Shown piece after piece: positions 1 to 12,601 of a DNA stretch of 64,000 bases. A program made the position numbers and the translations under genes. Each line of letters starts with the position of its first letter. Positions within the stretch are counted from its first letter, which is position 1. Where the stretch lies: NCBI GenBank assembly GCA_949987705.1, contig OX465282.1:35614039-35678038 (forward strand), written 5' to 3'. Below the pieces are notes generated by a model. It searched no databases, had not been told where the DNA came from, and worked only from the letters and a program-made list of their open reading frames with translations. The stretch comes from Thereva unica (taxonomy: Eukaryota > Arthropoda > Insecta > Diptera > Therevidae).

Positions 1-3000
1 CGATGCCCACAGCATTCCAGAAGTTTAAGCCGCTCATGCTCGCATCCAGGGGTGGAAGCATGTAAGCCGTCACAAAGTTTGTGTTTCCACTTTATTCAAC
101 CCGTTTCAAACTGTAACTGATAGTCTGAAAATTGAAACGAGTTTGATATGAACAAATAAAGCTGCTGTATAAGGCTTATTTGAAAAATTATAGCAGCCAG
201 TTTGTTGTTGTCAAAAAGTTTTAGGAATTCTCACCTGTAACATGTAGGAAATCTTTTAAGATCCTGAATATAATGCAGAATAAATATATCTGAGGAGGAA
301 CCATCTCTTGCAAAATGCAAAAAAAACTCCTCCAAACAGAATCTATCATGAGTTTAATTATCGGCACTGGAGAGCTCATCCGGTACGGTTTCGTACGTTC
401 GCTTTGAATATAAATAATTTTTGTGGTAAGGATCACGAAAACCACTATAATCTGGCCGTAAAATAGTACCTTTAAACTCTGCAGAATTTGCTTGCCAGCA
501 CAATAAACGTTTGGGGTTTATTTACGAACACTCGATCTATCAAATATTTAGTTTAACAAAAATCTAAAGCCAACAAATCAGGAAATTATGGTGGCCAACG
601 TATTAAACTAAGCCAACTTATTCAACAGCCGATCTATTATTGTATTCTTCGAATATTACCCTTATTAGTTACAAGGATTACCATATTGCTTCAACATTTC
701 TGGTCAGTTCTCAACCGAAGGAAGTTTTTGCTTTTCGTCAGTAATTCATTGCAATTTGACTAAGATTGCAGAAACTGTTTACACACTTTAAGTGTTTATG
801 TTGTTAATCAAATGGTTGGGGTCACAATACTACACTTTAAGCGTTTTGAAATAACACACTTTCAAAAGCTGAGATTAGTAATGTTGCAACAGTATTTCAG
901 TTACTTACCATTCCTGAAAAAGTACGGACCAAGCACATTTTCAGGTGCAATTCCTACATAAAAAATGATTTCGAAGTCCACTTGTCTTTGCAGGATTGCT
1001 CTTCGGTTCCGGTTGTGTGACGGAAAGAATACTTTTTGGGATATGAAGTGTAGGAGGATGGGAACCAGATGGCGATGAACGATGGCGATGGTGATGAGGT
1101 TTTGTAGGAGTTCGAAAATACTGACCGCGAAATATTACTGTATACTCGAACGGCACAGAGTATGTGTTAACGGCACGAGCACAGTTGAAAAGAAGGGCGA
1201 GGCTTTCGCAAGACTTTGTCTTCTCTTTCAATATTATTTCGATGGTAATGTACTAAATTGAATAAAAAGTTGGTGTTTTATAGCAATTTATGTGATACTA
1301 CGTACATACTTTTTTCTATATAAATAAACACCTACGATATGGTCATTTCGCAAGATGATATTGAGGTACACGAAAATTAATATTTATAAAATTCAATTAC
1401 AAAACTATAATTTTGTAGCAAAAAGAAGGAAAGGGTATCGATATTTCTATATTTCTAAAAAAGGCATAATATAATTATTTGTTGCAATATTTTTAAATGA
1501 AAATGAATCAAATTTTAACTAAACAAGCTTTACTTGTTCAAATAGTGCGAGAGAGAAAAAACTGAGAAAAAAATGATGTTAAAATATTATTAATACCAAA
1601 AATCATATTAAGTACTATATTATTAGTTAATTCAGTTTTTTATACTTATAGACAAGTGTGAATATCACTAAATATTGATGGTGAAGAACTAAAAAAAAAG
1701 AGAAATAATTTTATATTGGAAATTATTTAATTAAATCGTAAAATAGCTATCTAGAAAAGAAATAATATTGGTGTTAATAAGTAGATTGTAATGTTTTTCC
1801 GACAATTACTATATAATTTTTTTACATGCATTTTATCCAAAACTGGAATGGATACTTAGTGCTCAAGAAATATCAAACATTTTCTCAAGTTGTTATTGTT
1901 TTTTTAATTTTGAGATGAGCTTTATTAAATATTTTTTAACTTTACGAATGGTTTAAAAATAATATTTCTGTGAACATTTTTTATTGGTATAGCATAGTTT
2001 ATTTGTGCTACATATTTTATATATTTTCGGTTTTTCTAATATAAATTGCTATTAATCGCTTTTTAATTAGATATTAATTTTTAAATATATTATTTTTTGT
2101 GTTTTTTTATTAAATTTATTTCTCTATTAATATGGTTATTCTATTTTTTCGAATTTTAGGTATATCAAATCGTCCTTACAATCTATGTACGTATTTAAGA
2201 AGCTTTTGGGAGCAGGTACATTTCAAACACGTCTAAATGTGACGCTTTCTAAAAGAAGTATTTTTTTAAAACCGTAGTAGCCATTTTGGTTAACTGATAG
2301 TTATATAGCTAAACAAGTAGAGAAACATTTAGTTAAATGATGCGAGTATTCAATGTTAAAATAGCAGCTACAAATAAATTTCTAGGTATTGTACTTCACC
2401 TAATATCACCTGCTATTTTCCCCGTCCCCGCAACGGATACGCTGCTGTCGGTGTCTCTATTTTTTGCATGCTGTTTCTGGCCCAGTTTCTTCGGTTTCCC
2501 AATTCTGGTCAATTCGACAGGTCGACCACCCTCCTCCTTTCATACTTTGGACTTGGGACCAGACGACGGCGGAGTTCAAAGTAGGTAAAAGAAAATACAT
2601 CTCCAATTTGCTTACTCTTGATCTGTTATAAAAACTTAGTCTTTTTTGCTTTATTGTTAATTGTGAACTAATTTTATAAAAATAACTTTGTTGCGTTCAT
2701 CAAAATAACACAATCAATAATAATTGTTTTATACGAGTTTTCTTTTGCGAGCCTTATGATGCCACCTTTTTAATAATTTATATTACAATGTTGAGAAAGA
2801 ACACAGATATGTTTAACACATGCATATGTACAGATGCGAGTGATTAGGTCATGTATCTCTTTGGATGGCCACTATATCTAGTATTCTATTCGTAATATTT
2901 CAACAATCATTTCCCATTTTCCCTAGCAGTCTTTCTCAACTTTTCCACTAATCAACATCGAGAGAAGCTCTAATTCGATTAAAAACGTTCACAGTTCATC

Positions 3001-3940
3001 CACATTAAGTTCATTAAACTTCACCCTTGGTTACTTTCTTTCTACATTGAAGAATACCATCAAAAATCACAAGAAAGATACAGACTTAGGCTATATAACT
3101 AATTAAGAAATTTCCCCTCGTCAACAAAAAAATTCATTCCTGACAGGGCAAAATAAAACAGGAAAAAACGAAAATTAAAACTTGCCTTGACTGTTAGTTC
3201 TAAAGAAAGCATTACCAAAGGCGACAAAGAAATTATTTTTTTATTAAATTTTTGGAATATTCCTTTTTCTCATTAACTTGATTTTATTTTGCTTTTTGTT
3301 CTGTCTTTATTAATTATTTGGTTTCGAAAATAACTTGAGAGACGCTTTGGTAATTTATAATAATATGAAGTTTCTACAAAATAATATATCTTGCCAAGAA
3401 TGTTTGCTGTGCACTAAATGCAAATTAAAATTAACGAAACAGATAATATTAAAAAAAATTAACGGAACGGAAAAAATGAAAATGGTAAGTTTTAGTAATT
3501 GTTAGTCTTCTATAGCGACCAGAGTGTAAAGAAGTTTACACAAATTTCTGAAAGCAATAAGTTAGTAATTTGATAAAAAAATACTCGTAATGTCTTAAGG
3601 CATTCACGATTGAATAAATAAAAGTAATAAATTTATAGAACGTAAAAAATTGTGATATAATTATATTTATATAAAATATTATAGATATACTATTATATAT
3701 TATACGAGTATTATACATGAAAATAAAATCGAATAGAAATACATGTATATGTTTAGAGTAGAAAGTATTGTATTTATTTCAATTTATTTTAAATCCTTTC
3801 TAGCAAAAAATTATATACTTTTGACTAATAACGCAGTCAGTTGAGATTTTTGTCTTAACGAAGGTGAAGTCAGAGCCGGGTTAGAGATCTGGAGGCGCCT
3901 AGGCTGAACCTTTGGTGCGGGCTCTCAAAAAAAAAAAAAA
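1..3940. other. AT-rich DNA without a recognisable gene
   Basis: The stretch is strongly AT-rich with long A and T runs, above all from 1300 to 3800. The longest open frames (941-1231 minus, 96 codons; 2337-2588 plus, 83 codons) show no domain or motif I recognise. I see no tRNA, no LTR and no clear terminal inverted repeat. It may be intergenic or intronic DNA of the host; nothing in it decides. Confidence 0.5.
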
Positions 3941-3954
3941 TATATAGTGCGCGT

Positions 3955-4088
3955 GAGAACACATGTTGGAAGTGACAACTTTTATGACCTGCCTACATTT
4001 CCAAATCAATCTTAATATTGCAGGAGAATACGGGTTAATCAATTTTATTTATAAATATTCCATTTAAGTTTATTTTATTGTTACTTGC
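3955..4088. repeat. dispersed repeat, copy 1 (partner at 46907-47045)
   Basis: About 130 bases match 46907-47045 in the same orientation with substitutions and small indels. Both contain a block reading roughly GAAGTGRYAACTTYTATG, then a CAATCT..AATA segment, and both end in GTTTATTTTATTGTTACTT or a close variant. A poly-A run sits just upstream at 3929-3942. The family is not recognised. It could be part of an LTR or a retroposon tail. Confidence 0.45.
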
Positions 4089-4099
4089 TGTTGCAATAA

Positions 4100-5150
4100 A
4101 ATAAGAAAAACAACAACGTAATAATTAGAGTTCAGCCGGACTTACACGAGGCAGTACATTTGTCTCTTACATGATGGTTAATTGTACTGAGGCTTCAATT
4201 TTTTTAAATGGATCGGTTCAAAAATAATGGCCTACTGGTATATGAGCGTGTATTGAGATAAATAAAGCGAGGTGTGATTGTAAATTACCTAGTGGAGATA
4301 CGTTTTTTAAGTTTTTGCGGCAGTAAAATATCCAATTTGAACTGCAGTTTGGTGAGATTGTAAACAGGAATGTCCCAATGAACCTTAGAGTAATGATCGA
4401 CCCCAAGCTAATTTTTAAAGCACATTTGAAAGACTTGCCGGGTTAGCTTATTCCGGCTATAGGCGCGCCAGTACTAGCCGGTCCAGAAGATCTGATACGT
4501 ACTAGCGTTAACAGGACGGATGATAGCAGAAAATGGAAGGCCGCATACAGGCTCAGACCTTTCGTGCATTTTGCATATGTACACACAGGACCACGTGCAG
4601 CTAAGAAGCGTGTGCGATAGCGAGGATGATCCTAATGGATCTCGGGTCTCGGCAGAAAATTCGGTTCTATTAAGTAAAACATGTTTCTCCACTAAAGACC
4701 CCCATTCACTTAAAGCCACCGGTAGGCAGTGGCCTGTCAGACCAGGTCGACCGGCACGACTAAGCTTGACTCAGTCTAACTGAGGGATGATACTTCAGGT
4801 CAGGTATCCCCATGACAGGCGACTGCTTAGCATAGCAAGTTATTAATTCAGAAATGCTCATGGCCTCAACTAAAGCTTCAAAGGCGGCTCCAGTCTCACG
4901 CCGTGAACAACCGCAAACAAGCACGAACGAGTGTGGATGGTTTTCACGCTTAGCTCCCGCTTTGCTTTCCGTTACGAGTGGATACGGCGTGAATTCTTGC
5001 AGTCAGTTCACGGCTCGAGAGTGAATAGAAGTTCAGATCTTCTGGACCGAACTGACGATAAATGCGATTTTTGTCAGCTTTCTCGAACTGTAGGCATTCT
5101 TGAACTTCAGGCCACACAGTTGGCGGCCTGTCAGTGGTCACGGCCTGCCG
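4100..5150. other. unresolved stretch beside gypsy-1
   Basis: No coding sequence is supported. GC content rises from about 4440 onward compared with the AT-rich DNA to the left. That may mean this is the remainder of the gypsy-1 LTR or of an older element. Overlapping open frames on both strands (4474-4783, 4931-5221) have no recognisable domains. Confidence 0.3.
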
Positions 5151-5467
5151 TCGAACTGTACGTAAATTGGGGGCTTAAGATATGGGTAAATCTTTCACAA
5201 AAAATTTACTCGATTGTTTAGCCTCCAACGGCTAGCCAAACGCACGACTCGTCGAATGCTGCAGAGAACGAGCCATGTAACACTGAACCACGAAAAGGCC
5301 ACTAGAATTTATATCCACAAGAAGCCGATCCCGATCTGAGCGTAATGAAATGCTTGTTGGGTGAGTGCTCACGTTTTGGTAGTTGTGTGTCCACCACAAG
5401 CGGAAAAACGTGGAGAGCAAGGGAGTCCGAATTATCAGTTATCTCAAATAAAATCTTGCTCCCAACA
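5150..5467 (-). mobile_element. gypsy-1 3' LTR (partial definition)
   Basis: On the minus strand a polypurine tract (5468-5481, GATGGGGAGGGGGG) is followed immediately by TGTTGGGAGC at 5467. This is the expected order of polypurine tract then 3' LTR starting with TG. A TATA-like GGATATAAATTC lies at 5305-5316 (minus). The far end of the LTR could not be fixed because no second LTR is present, so 5150 is only a guess. Confidence 0.5.
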
Positions 5468-5595
5468 CCCCCCTCCCCATCTGGCCAGATGAACTTTTTT
5501 GTTTATTTATTATTTACATTTTTATTATTACATTTTCCTTACTCTATTTTTATGTATTCTTATTCCTCTTTTTTGCATCCTCCAAAATGCAGTTA

Positions 5596-6129
5596 ATACC
5601 GGAGACACACTTGTGGTATAGTAATTACAATATGAGCAATATTGCAATATACTTCAGGTGTGTCTCTATATACTGAGAAAAAATCTCGGTATACACTCAG
5701 TATACTCAACATTGAAACTCAATATCCCAATTGAGAAAAACTTCGTGGTATAGCTCAGTATACCCTAGATTTAAACCGAAGAATAGTCTGGGCATAACCC
5801 AAAATGATAATTTCGAACAGAATTTTAATTCTTCAATTTTGGCAGCACTACCCATCAAAGATTTTTATGTCAGTTGAAGGAGTTAAGTTGTTTATCCTTT
5901 TCTGTTTCACTTTTATTTTTAATATAAATTAATAATAATTTCACAATATTTCTATTCATATTTAACTTCAATTTAACTGCAGCACAATAATTTGAAAATC
6001 TGACAGATAAATGACAACCAGATAACTCAGTATACTAATGCAAGTGTGTTTTCACATTTTTATATTGCAATATGGCAATATTGCAATGTCCCGATCTCAA
6101 TTGCTATACCACAAGTCTGTCTCCGGTAT
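5596..6129. mobile_element. MITE with TA target duplication in gypsy-1 integrase
   Basis: Terminal inverted repeats begin ATACCGGAGACACACTTGTG at 5596 and end as the near-perfect complement at 6129. TA flanks both sides (5594-5595 and 6130-6131). The insert is 534 bp with no coding capacity. TA duplication and TIRs point to a Tc1/mariner-type non-autonomous element (inference). The integrase frame continues across the site when it is removed. Confidence 0.75.
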
Positions 6130-6980
6130 TACTGTTTCTATTGCTTTCACAAGATATGGTCCACTGTAAAGGGGATCTAATTTCTTTCTGTTTTGTATCG
6201 TAACTAATACTTTATCGCCAACTTTTATTGACAAGGGGTTACAATCGAGTTTGCTGTTTTGTTGCCTGACTGCTTTTGACGCTTCTAGGTGTTGTTTGGC
6301 ATTTTTTAGGGCTTTTTGTAGCCTGCATTTCATTTCGCTATTGTAGAGATCATAGTTATAGATGGGTTCTATTCCTCCCTTTTCCAATTCTGCTGACACG
6401 CTTGCTTTTTTGGCAAAAATTAGCTCAAATGGTGTATAGCCGTGTGCCGTATTTGGTGTGGTGTTGTAACAGAATGTGTAGTATATGATCGATGCATCCC
6501 AATCGTCTCTGTTTTCATTTACGAAACACCTTAGCTATTCGTTTAGGCATTTGTGATTCCTTTCTAACGCTCCAACTGTTTCAGGGTGCGCGGCTGTTGC
6601 GAATATCTGCTTTATTTTCAATGGATTGCACACTTCTGCAAATATCTGATTCTTATATTCTGTTCCCAAGTCGGATTTAATCTTTTCCATGGTTCCGTAC
6701 GCTAGGATGAATCCTGTTACCATTGCTTTGGCAATTGTATTGTGGCCTCCTTATCTTTAACAGGAAGTGCGACTACGTAGTTTGTAAGGTCGCACTGCAT
6801 GGTGACTGAATATCTGTTGCCATTTTCTGTTCTTGAAAACGGTCCTACTGTGTCTATTGATACTACACCAAATGGTTTAACGGGTGTTATTATTTCTTTA
6901 TTGTATTTCTGGTGCTTATTTTTCGCGCATAGTTCACAGTTTTTAACACAGGCTGTGGTCTTTTTCATTCTTCTCCATCT

Positions 6981-7222
6981 CTGCCGTGCAAAGGACAAAT
7001 GACTTATACGCATTAAAGGTCAAAATGGCTTTGTATGCATTTTTGGATGTAAAATATTTATATTTCTCCTACAAAAAAATTCAAAATTATTCTTTTAAAT
7101 AAAAAGTTATCACCTTGAAAATTGGGTTTATTTGCTTGGGGTTCATGTATTTTGAAAACTTTGCGTTTTTCTTTTTCTGATCGAGCTTTTAGCATATAGG
7201 TCATTTACCCTTTGCACGGCAG
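6981..7222. mobile_element. 242-bp MITE in gypsy-1 integrase zinc-binding region
   Basis: Inverted termini CTGCCGTGCAAAGG..CCTTTGCACGGCAG (with one mismatch-type gap near the inner edge) bound the insert. The flanks carry ATCT at 6977-6980 and 7223-7226. It interrupts the integrase H2C2 region, and the frame resumes after it. Superfamily not assigned. Confidence 0.7.
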
Positions 7223-7409
7223 ATCTGTAGAACTGTTTTAATTTACTGAACATTCTCGATTGTCCCAGATATCATCCTGTTGGTGTGTCGTGGAAATTAT
7301 GTAATATTTCTTTAATGTGTTCCTTATTCGTAATGTATCTTGTGACGATGAGGTCGACGATAAAGACCCTTAGATTTCAAAGCGATTGTAAATTATGTTT
7401 TTGATTTTT

Positions 7410-8130
7410 TACTTCCCAGTATAGGAAGTTATTGTAATCGGTCTGAAAATCGAAATCTAAAATTTCAACGTATTTTCATCTTTCAAGGTCCCAGGAGCAT
7501 TTTAAGCAAAAAAATGGGAGGAAGTATGTGTGTGTGTATGTGCGTACGGATGTGGTCATTTTTTCCTGCACGATACCGCGCGAACCATAAAAGATATCGA
7601 CTTCGTTGAGGTGTCGTTCGAAGCGTATTAACCGAAATATGATCTGAAAAGATTTTCATAAAATTCAGTCGAGCCGTTTTTTTGTTTAAGCGGCGTAAGT
7701 GATTTTTGTACCTGCACGATATCGCCCGAACCACGAAAGATATGGACTTACTTGAGGCGCCGTTCGAAGCGTATTAGCGACAACATAATCTGAAAAGATT
7801 TTTATAATATTTGGTAGAGGGGTTTTTTGGTTTAAATGACATAAGTGATTTATGTACCTGCACGATAGTGCGCGAACTATAAAAGATATCGACTTAGTTG
7901 ATGTGCCGTTCGAAGAGTATTAACCAAAATATGATCTGAAAAGATTTTCATAAAATTCGGTCGAACCATTTTTGTTTTTGTTTAAACGACGTTTATGATT
8001 TTTGTACCTGCACGATACCGCACGAACTAAAAACTATATCGACTTCATTGAGGTGCCGAAAAAATAATATTAATAAAGAAATGCTCTGAAAAAATTTCAT
8101 AATATTCGGTCGGGCCTTTTTTGTTTAAAT
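7410..8130. repeat. tandem repeat, ~145-bp unit, about four copies
   Basis: The phrase CCTGCACGATA followed by CGCGCGAAC or a variant recurs at about 7567, 7711, 7856 and 8006, giving periods near 144-150 bp. Each unit also carries GATATCGACTT, GTTCGAAG, and TCTGAAAAGATTTT. A small palindrome ACTTCCCAGTATAGGAAGT lies at the left edge (about 7420). This type of degenerate tandem block is common in insect repeats. It replaces the expected RT region upstream of gypsy-1. Confidence 0.7.
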
Positions 8131-9250
8131 AGAAAAACTTCGGCTAATTGTCAGAAAGACAAGTTTTGCTAATACATATCTAATAAACTGGATGGAATGA
8201 GACCCGTTCTAAACGAAGTGATCTTTTTTGGGTTCTGCACAGAGATAGCCTTCGAACAAAACATCACTTGTCAAAATCCGACAACCTTTCAAAATCGTGC
8301 AAAAATTTCGTTACTCTTTACAAACAGCGCGAATTTTTAAAACCTTGGATTAGCACTTTTTGACTGGGAATTGTTTTCTACGCGTGATACAGTTTCAGTT
8401 TCAATTGCGGTTCATCCCGGGATTTCCAGTAGTTACCGTAACATTTGTTCTTTTTGGTCAAGTCTGACAAGTACTTAACAGTTACAGTTTTGCGAATATC
8501 TCCGCTCCGGAAAGCTTTGGAATTTCCAAATGAAGTCATTCGCTTCCTAGTTTGTCAACGGCGCTTCAGCACTCTCAATACGAATTTGAACACCCGCTTT
8601 AGTGCAGCGAACGAAATACGGAGGAAATGTTTGTTTGCTAACGTTCAGGAAAAACAAATTTTCTAGAAAAAGCTTGTGGATTTACTACTATTATAGTTAT
8701 TTGAACTAGCTTCTCTCGGGATTGCTTTGTCATCAGTTCTGATGCCAATTTTCCACTAGTGGTAAACGTATAACTATTTTGTAAGAAGTCAGTTTATTCC
8801 ATCTACGTCATACTAGGAAGTTAATCGTGTGGACCGAAGGGGTCAAACCCACATCCCAACTAGTTCATCGAATTAAATCGAATAAGAAATGTACTTAAAT
8901 CAAATAGTACCGAGTAAAAAGTTGTAGCTTAAAAATCGTAGCAGAAATAGTACAATTGTAGTAGGGTTGCAACGCTGCACAATCGGTGGAGCAAATCATA
9001 GGGTGGTTCCACACGAGCGTACACCCGAAACGACAAGAGTCGGCTGCAAATATGGTTTATGGCAAATAAAGTAAGAGTGGGCGATGGAAATTGTGTCCAT
9101 TCCATCGTCCTCTCTCACGCTCCGCTCCGTATGTGCGCTGGTTTGGAATGCCTGAATCAGGCAAAGTGAGCACAGCGCAGGAGTGTGTCCGTCTACGATT
9201 TGCCACCATTGACTTTAGTACGTGCGCTGGCTACGAACATAATACACGGA
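8131..9250. other. no recognised gene
   Basis: Open frames are short and carry no known motif. The 5' LTR and primer-binding site of the copia element to the right should lie in or near this stretch, but I found no match to its 3' LTR start (TGTTGGAGAATTG). Confidence 0.35.
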
Positions 9251-9913
9251 ACACTCATTGTCTCTGGCGAATCAACAATTTAGGGGCGTTTACCACGTTG
9301 ATTATTATCTCGGTATGAAGAAATTTTTAGTGCCAAAAAACCATTCGGCAAGCCTTTGGACGGCGAAACCCAAAGAAATGCAGATACTAAGTCATATCCC
9401 CCCCCCATGGCTGAAAGCTATCTACGCCACTGGTCGGCGGGAGGCAACATTGACGACAATGGCCATGCCTGACTCCTATGTGCATGTTGTTACTGCTCTA
9501 GAAACTCTTGAGGAGAGTGATTTAACCCTTGAACGTGTTAAGAGTCGTCTGCTAGAAGAAGAATTGAAGCAAGAAACGAAAAATATGAATGTGTCTAGTT
9601 CAGAAACTAATATTCCTGTATCGTTTTATACTAAAAGTTTTTTTTTATTTATTTATTTATTTATTATAAATTTGACTTTTACATTTTTTACAGAGTAGAT
9701 TTATATGATATAAAGAGTTGAGAATATGTGTATTATCCTTTTCAGCTTAGATTTATTAGTTAACATGGAAACTTATATTAATTTATCATAGATAGTACAT
9801 AGGAAGAAAAATTTTTTTCAAAAACCTCATAGATTAACTTAAATATAATTTTCGACCTATTCTATACCTAAACTAAATCTATACATGATAAAAACTTATA
9901 GCCTAATAAAAAC

Positions 9914-12601
9914 CTATAGCCTAATTGCATCAGACAGTAGTTGCCGGATCAAGGGGTTTGAGGATTTTCGACACTTGTCGTAAAATACTAAAGCAGCGTA
10001 TTTAGCTGAGTTTTCGACTAAATTCAAGTTGGCTCTTTTGTGTAATTTTTTAGTAGAAAAATGCCAGGGAAGATTAAATAGCATTTTCAAGATTTTATTC
10101 TGCATAACTTGTAGTTTGCTTATATGACACCGAGCACACTCGTACCAGACAGGAGCTCCGTAGAGTATAATGGCTGAAAACACTGCTTTATACAGGATTA
10201 ACTTGTTATCCAGACTAAGAGTCGACTTTCTATTTATATACGGATATAATGTCCTGATATAAATATTTATTTTGTGTTTTACATGTGCTACATGATCTCT
10301 AAAAGTAAGAGTTTTATCCAGCACCACACCTAGATACTTTACACTCTGTGACCAGTTTACATCCTCATTATTTAGTTTGAGGCATGAAGTGGGAAGTTGA
10401 ATAGCCTTTCTTTTCCGGGTGAAAAGCATAGCTTGTGTCTTATGGCAATTAATTTTAATTTTCCATTTGTGGCAGTAAGCAGATATTATGTTTAGTGAGG
10501 TTTGGAGGGTCTGTAATATTGTATTTGTATTTTGAGAGGAAGCGTAGAGTGCGGTGTCATCTGCAAAGATAGATAAATTGGTGTTTTCAAGAATAGGAAA
10601 ATCTGCTGTGTAAATAATGAATAGGATCGGACCGAGGACTGATCCTTGAGGAACTCCCGCTGTAATAGCGTGTGCATTGGATGTGTCCCTGCCAACATGA
10701 ACTTGGAAGAATCTACTAAACAAAAAGTTTTGCACAATTTTAATTAAGTATAGCGGGAAATTCAGGGTGATTAGTTTATAAACTAAGCCTTCATGCCATA
10801 CCGAATCAAAGGCTGACTGGACTTCTAGGAGAACAAGTCCAGTTGATTTTTTATTGCTTAGGTTGGATACGATGTGCTTTTTAATTCACATAATCGCATG
10901 TGTAGTATTATGTTGTTGTCTAAAGCCAAACTGTTCATTTGGTAGTAAATTTTTCTCATTAAGTATTTTAGTTATTCTGGCTTTTAAGATTTTTTCCAGT
11001 ATTTTTCCTAGAGAACTTAGTAGGCTGATAGGTCTATAGCTGGTTGGTTCATAAGGTGGTTTGTTTGGTTTCAATATAGGGACAACTTTAGCTGTTTTCC
11101 ACTTGTTAGGGAAATAGCACAACTTTAGACAGGAATTTATTAGGGACGTAAGATAAATGATAGCTGTTCGTGGAAGATGTTTCAAACAGATGTTTGGAAT
11201 CTGATCCAGCCCAGGAGTTTTATTTGGTCTGAGTCGTTTTATGAGCAATTTGGTTTCTTTGGGTCGAACCAGGTCTTTTAAATCCAATATAGGACTTTCT
11301 TGAATTAGCTTATCAACTTCTTCTGTGACTTTGCTAATGGTGCTAGTATCGCTGAGGTTAACGGAAACTAAATTGTTATTAGCAAAAGTGTTTGCCAGGA
11401 GATTTGCTTTTTCTTCGCACATAAAATATTTCCGATCATTTTGCTTGAGAGTCGGCATGGATCTATTCTTCTTCCGGAGGAGTTTAGCAACCTTCCAAAA
11501 AGGTTTGGAAGCTTTTTTGAAACCAGAAATTAGATTCTTGAAATTATTATTTGTATAGAGCTGAGAGTAGATTTCAATTAGCTTGTTTAGTTGGTTTAGC
11601 TGTATCTTGTATGTTCTGATACGGTAGCGCTGCCATAGACGGCGGATACTGTTGCGTTGGGTGATTAAAACTTTAATATTGTGCGGAAGTTTCCTCGAGT
11701 GTACTGGGTTGATGGTTCTGGTAGGAGCAGAGAGTTCAATTCCTTCAACTATCACATTGGTCAGGTGGTCTACCATTCTGTCAATTTGCTCATGGCTGGA
11801 TATTTCATTCAGGGCAAAGTGTTTTATACCAAGTTTCATTCTATCATGAATATAGACGGAGAACTGCTGCCAATTGGCTTTGCTGGTGTCGTAAATATGT
11901 GTATTGCTAATTATGGGATATTTAGACACAGTGATTTCAACTGGTAGATGATCAGAGGCTAGTTCGTTAATGACGGCAGGTGGGGTGAGTGCTTGTGTTA
12001 TGTTGGTCAAGAAGACATCTAACACAGAAGGATTAGATCTAGCATTGTATGGGATATATGTAGGATCTGGAGGATATAAGAGCACAGAAGAGCTTGTAGT
12101 TAAGTAGTCGTGGAGGATATTTCCCCATGAATTTGCTCGCAGACAACCCCAGTTTTGATGACGACAGTTTAAATCACCTCCGATTAAGAAGGGTCCTTGT
12201 AGGTTGGCCAGTTTATGGAGATCAGCTTTAAAGGAAGCTTTATTTGCTTGGTTAGATGTGCCACCAGGAAAGTATGCAGAATATAATTTGATTTTGCTGT
12301 AATTGTCAAAAGCTATTTCAGCTCCAACCGCCTCAATTTTATTTAGGTTTATAGGTGGAAGTAAGCAATATTTTAATTTTTTATGAATGATGACGGCAAC
12401 TCCTCCACCCCTTGAGCCTTCCCTATCTAACCTGTGAAAATAATAATTAGGGTTGGAAATATTAACAGTAGGATTTAAGCCTGTCTCCGTGACCAGCGCT
12501 ATATCTATTTTACGTTTTTCTAAAAAGCTAAAGAATTCTATATGCTTGTTGCGAATACCTCTGGCATTCCAAGTGATAATTTTAAGTCTCTCACTTGCCA
12601 T
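9914..12601 (-). pseudogene. jockey-1 ORF2 (endonuclease-reverse transcriptase)
   Basis: It starts at ATG 12601 and runs open for 571 codons to 10886. The N-terminus is an AP-type endonuclease, with ITWNARGI, a Glu in ALVTETGL, GGDLNCRH and the SDHLPVE motif. RT follows with YRPISLLSSLGKILEK and EQFGFRQQHNTTH. A single frameshift in 10736-10886 breaks it. RT resumes at 10735 with AGVPQGSVLGPILF and the catalytic FADDT, then the thumb region, to a stop at 9914. The enzyme would nick DNA and prime cDNA on the target. The break between RT blocks makes this copy inactive. Confidence 0.9.

Larger units (their letters stand above)
5533..7345 (-). pseudogene. gypsy-1 pol remnant (integrase)
   Basis: This is the C-terminal part of a Ty3/gypsy polyprotein, in broken frames. 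In minus-strand order I see: an H2C2-type zinc-binding region (about 7345-7223, resuming at 7013-6930 with a C-x2-C pair in CELC); the integrase core with an Asp in SIDTVGPF (about 6860), a second Asp in SDLGTEY (about 6660) and the Glu in GALERNH (about 6560); and the C-terminal GPY-type module YSGPYLV (about 6150). Two MITEs interrupt it, at 6981-7222 and 5596-6129. Reading across either without the insert and one target copy continues the same frame, and pol then ends near 5533, about 65 bases before the LTR. The RT and gag parts are missing upstream. The element is dead. Confidence 0.8.

Noticed and set aside
941..1231. 96-codon minus frame as a host gene
   Set aside because: No domain, low-complexity His/Pro stretch, no splice or promoter evidence.
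2337..2588. 83-codon plus frame as a secreted protein
   Set aside because: Hydrophobic segment only; nothing else supports coding in an AT-rich stretch.
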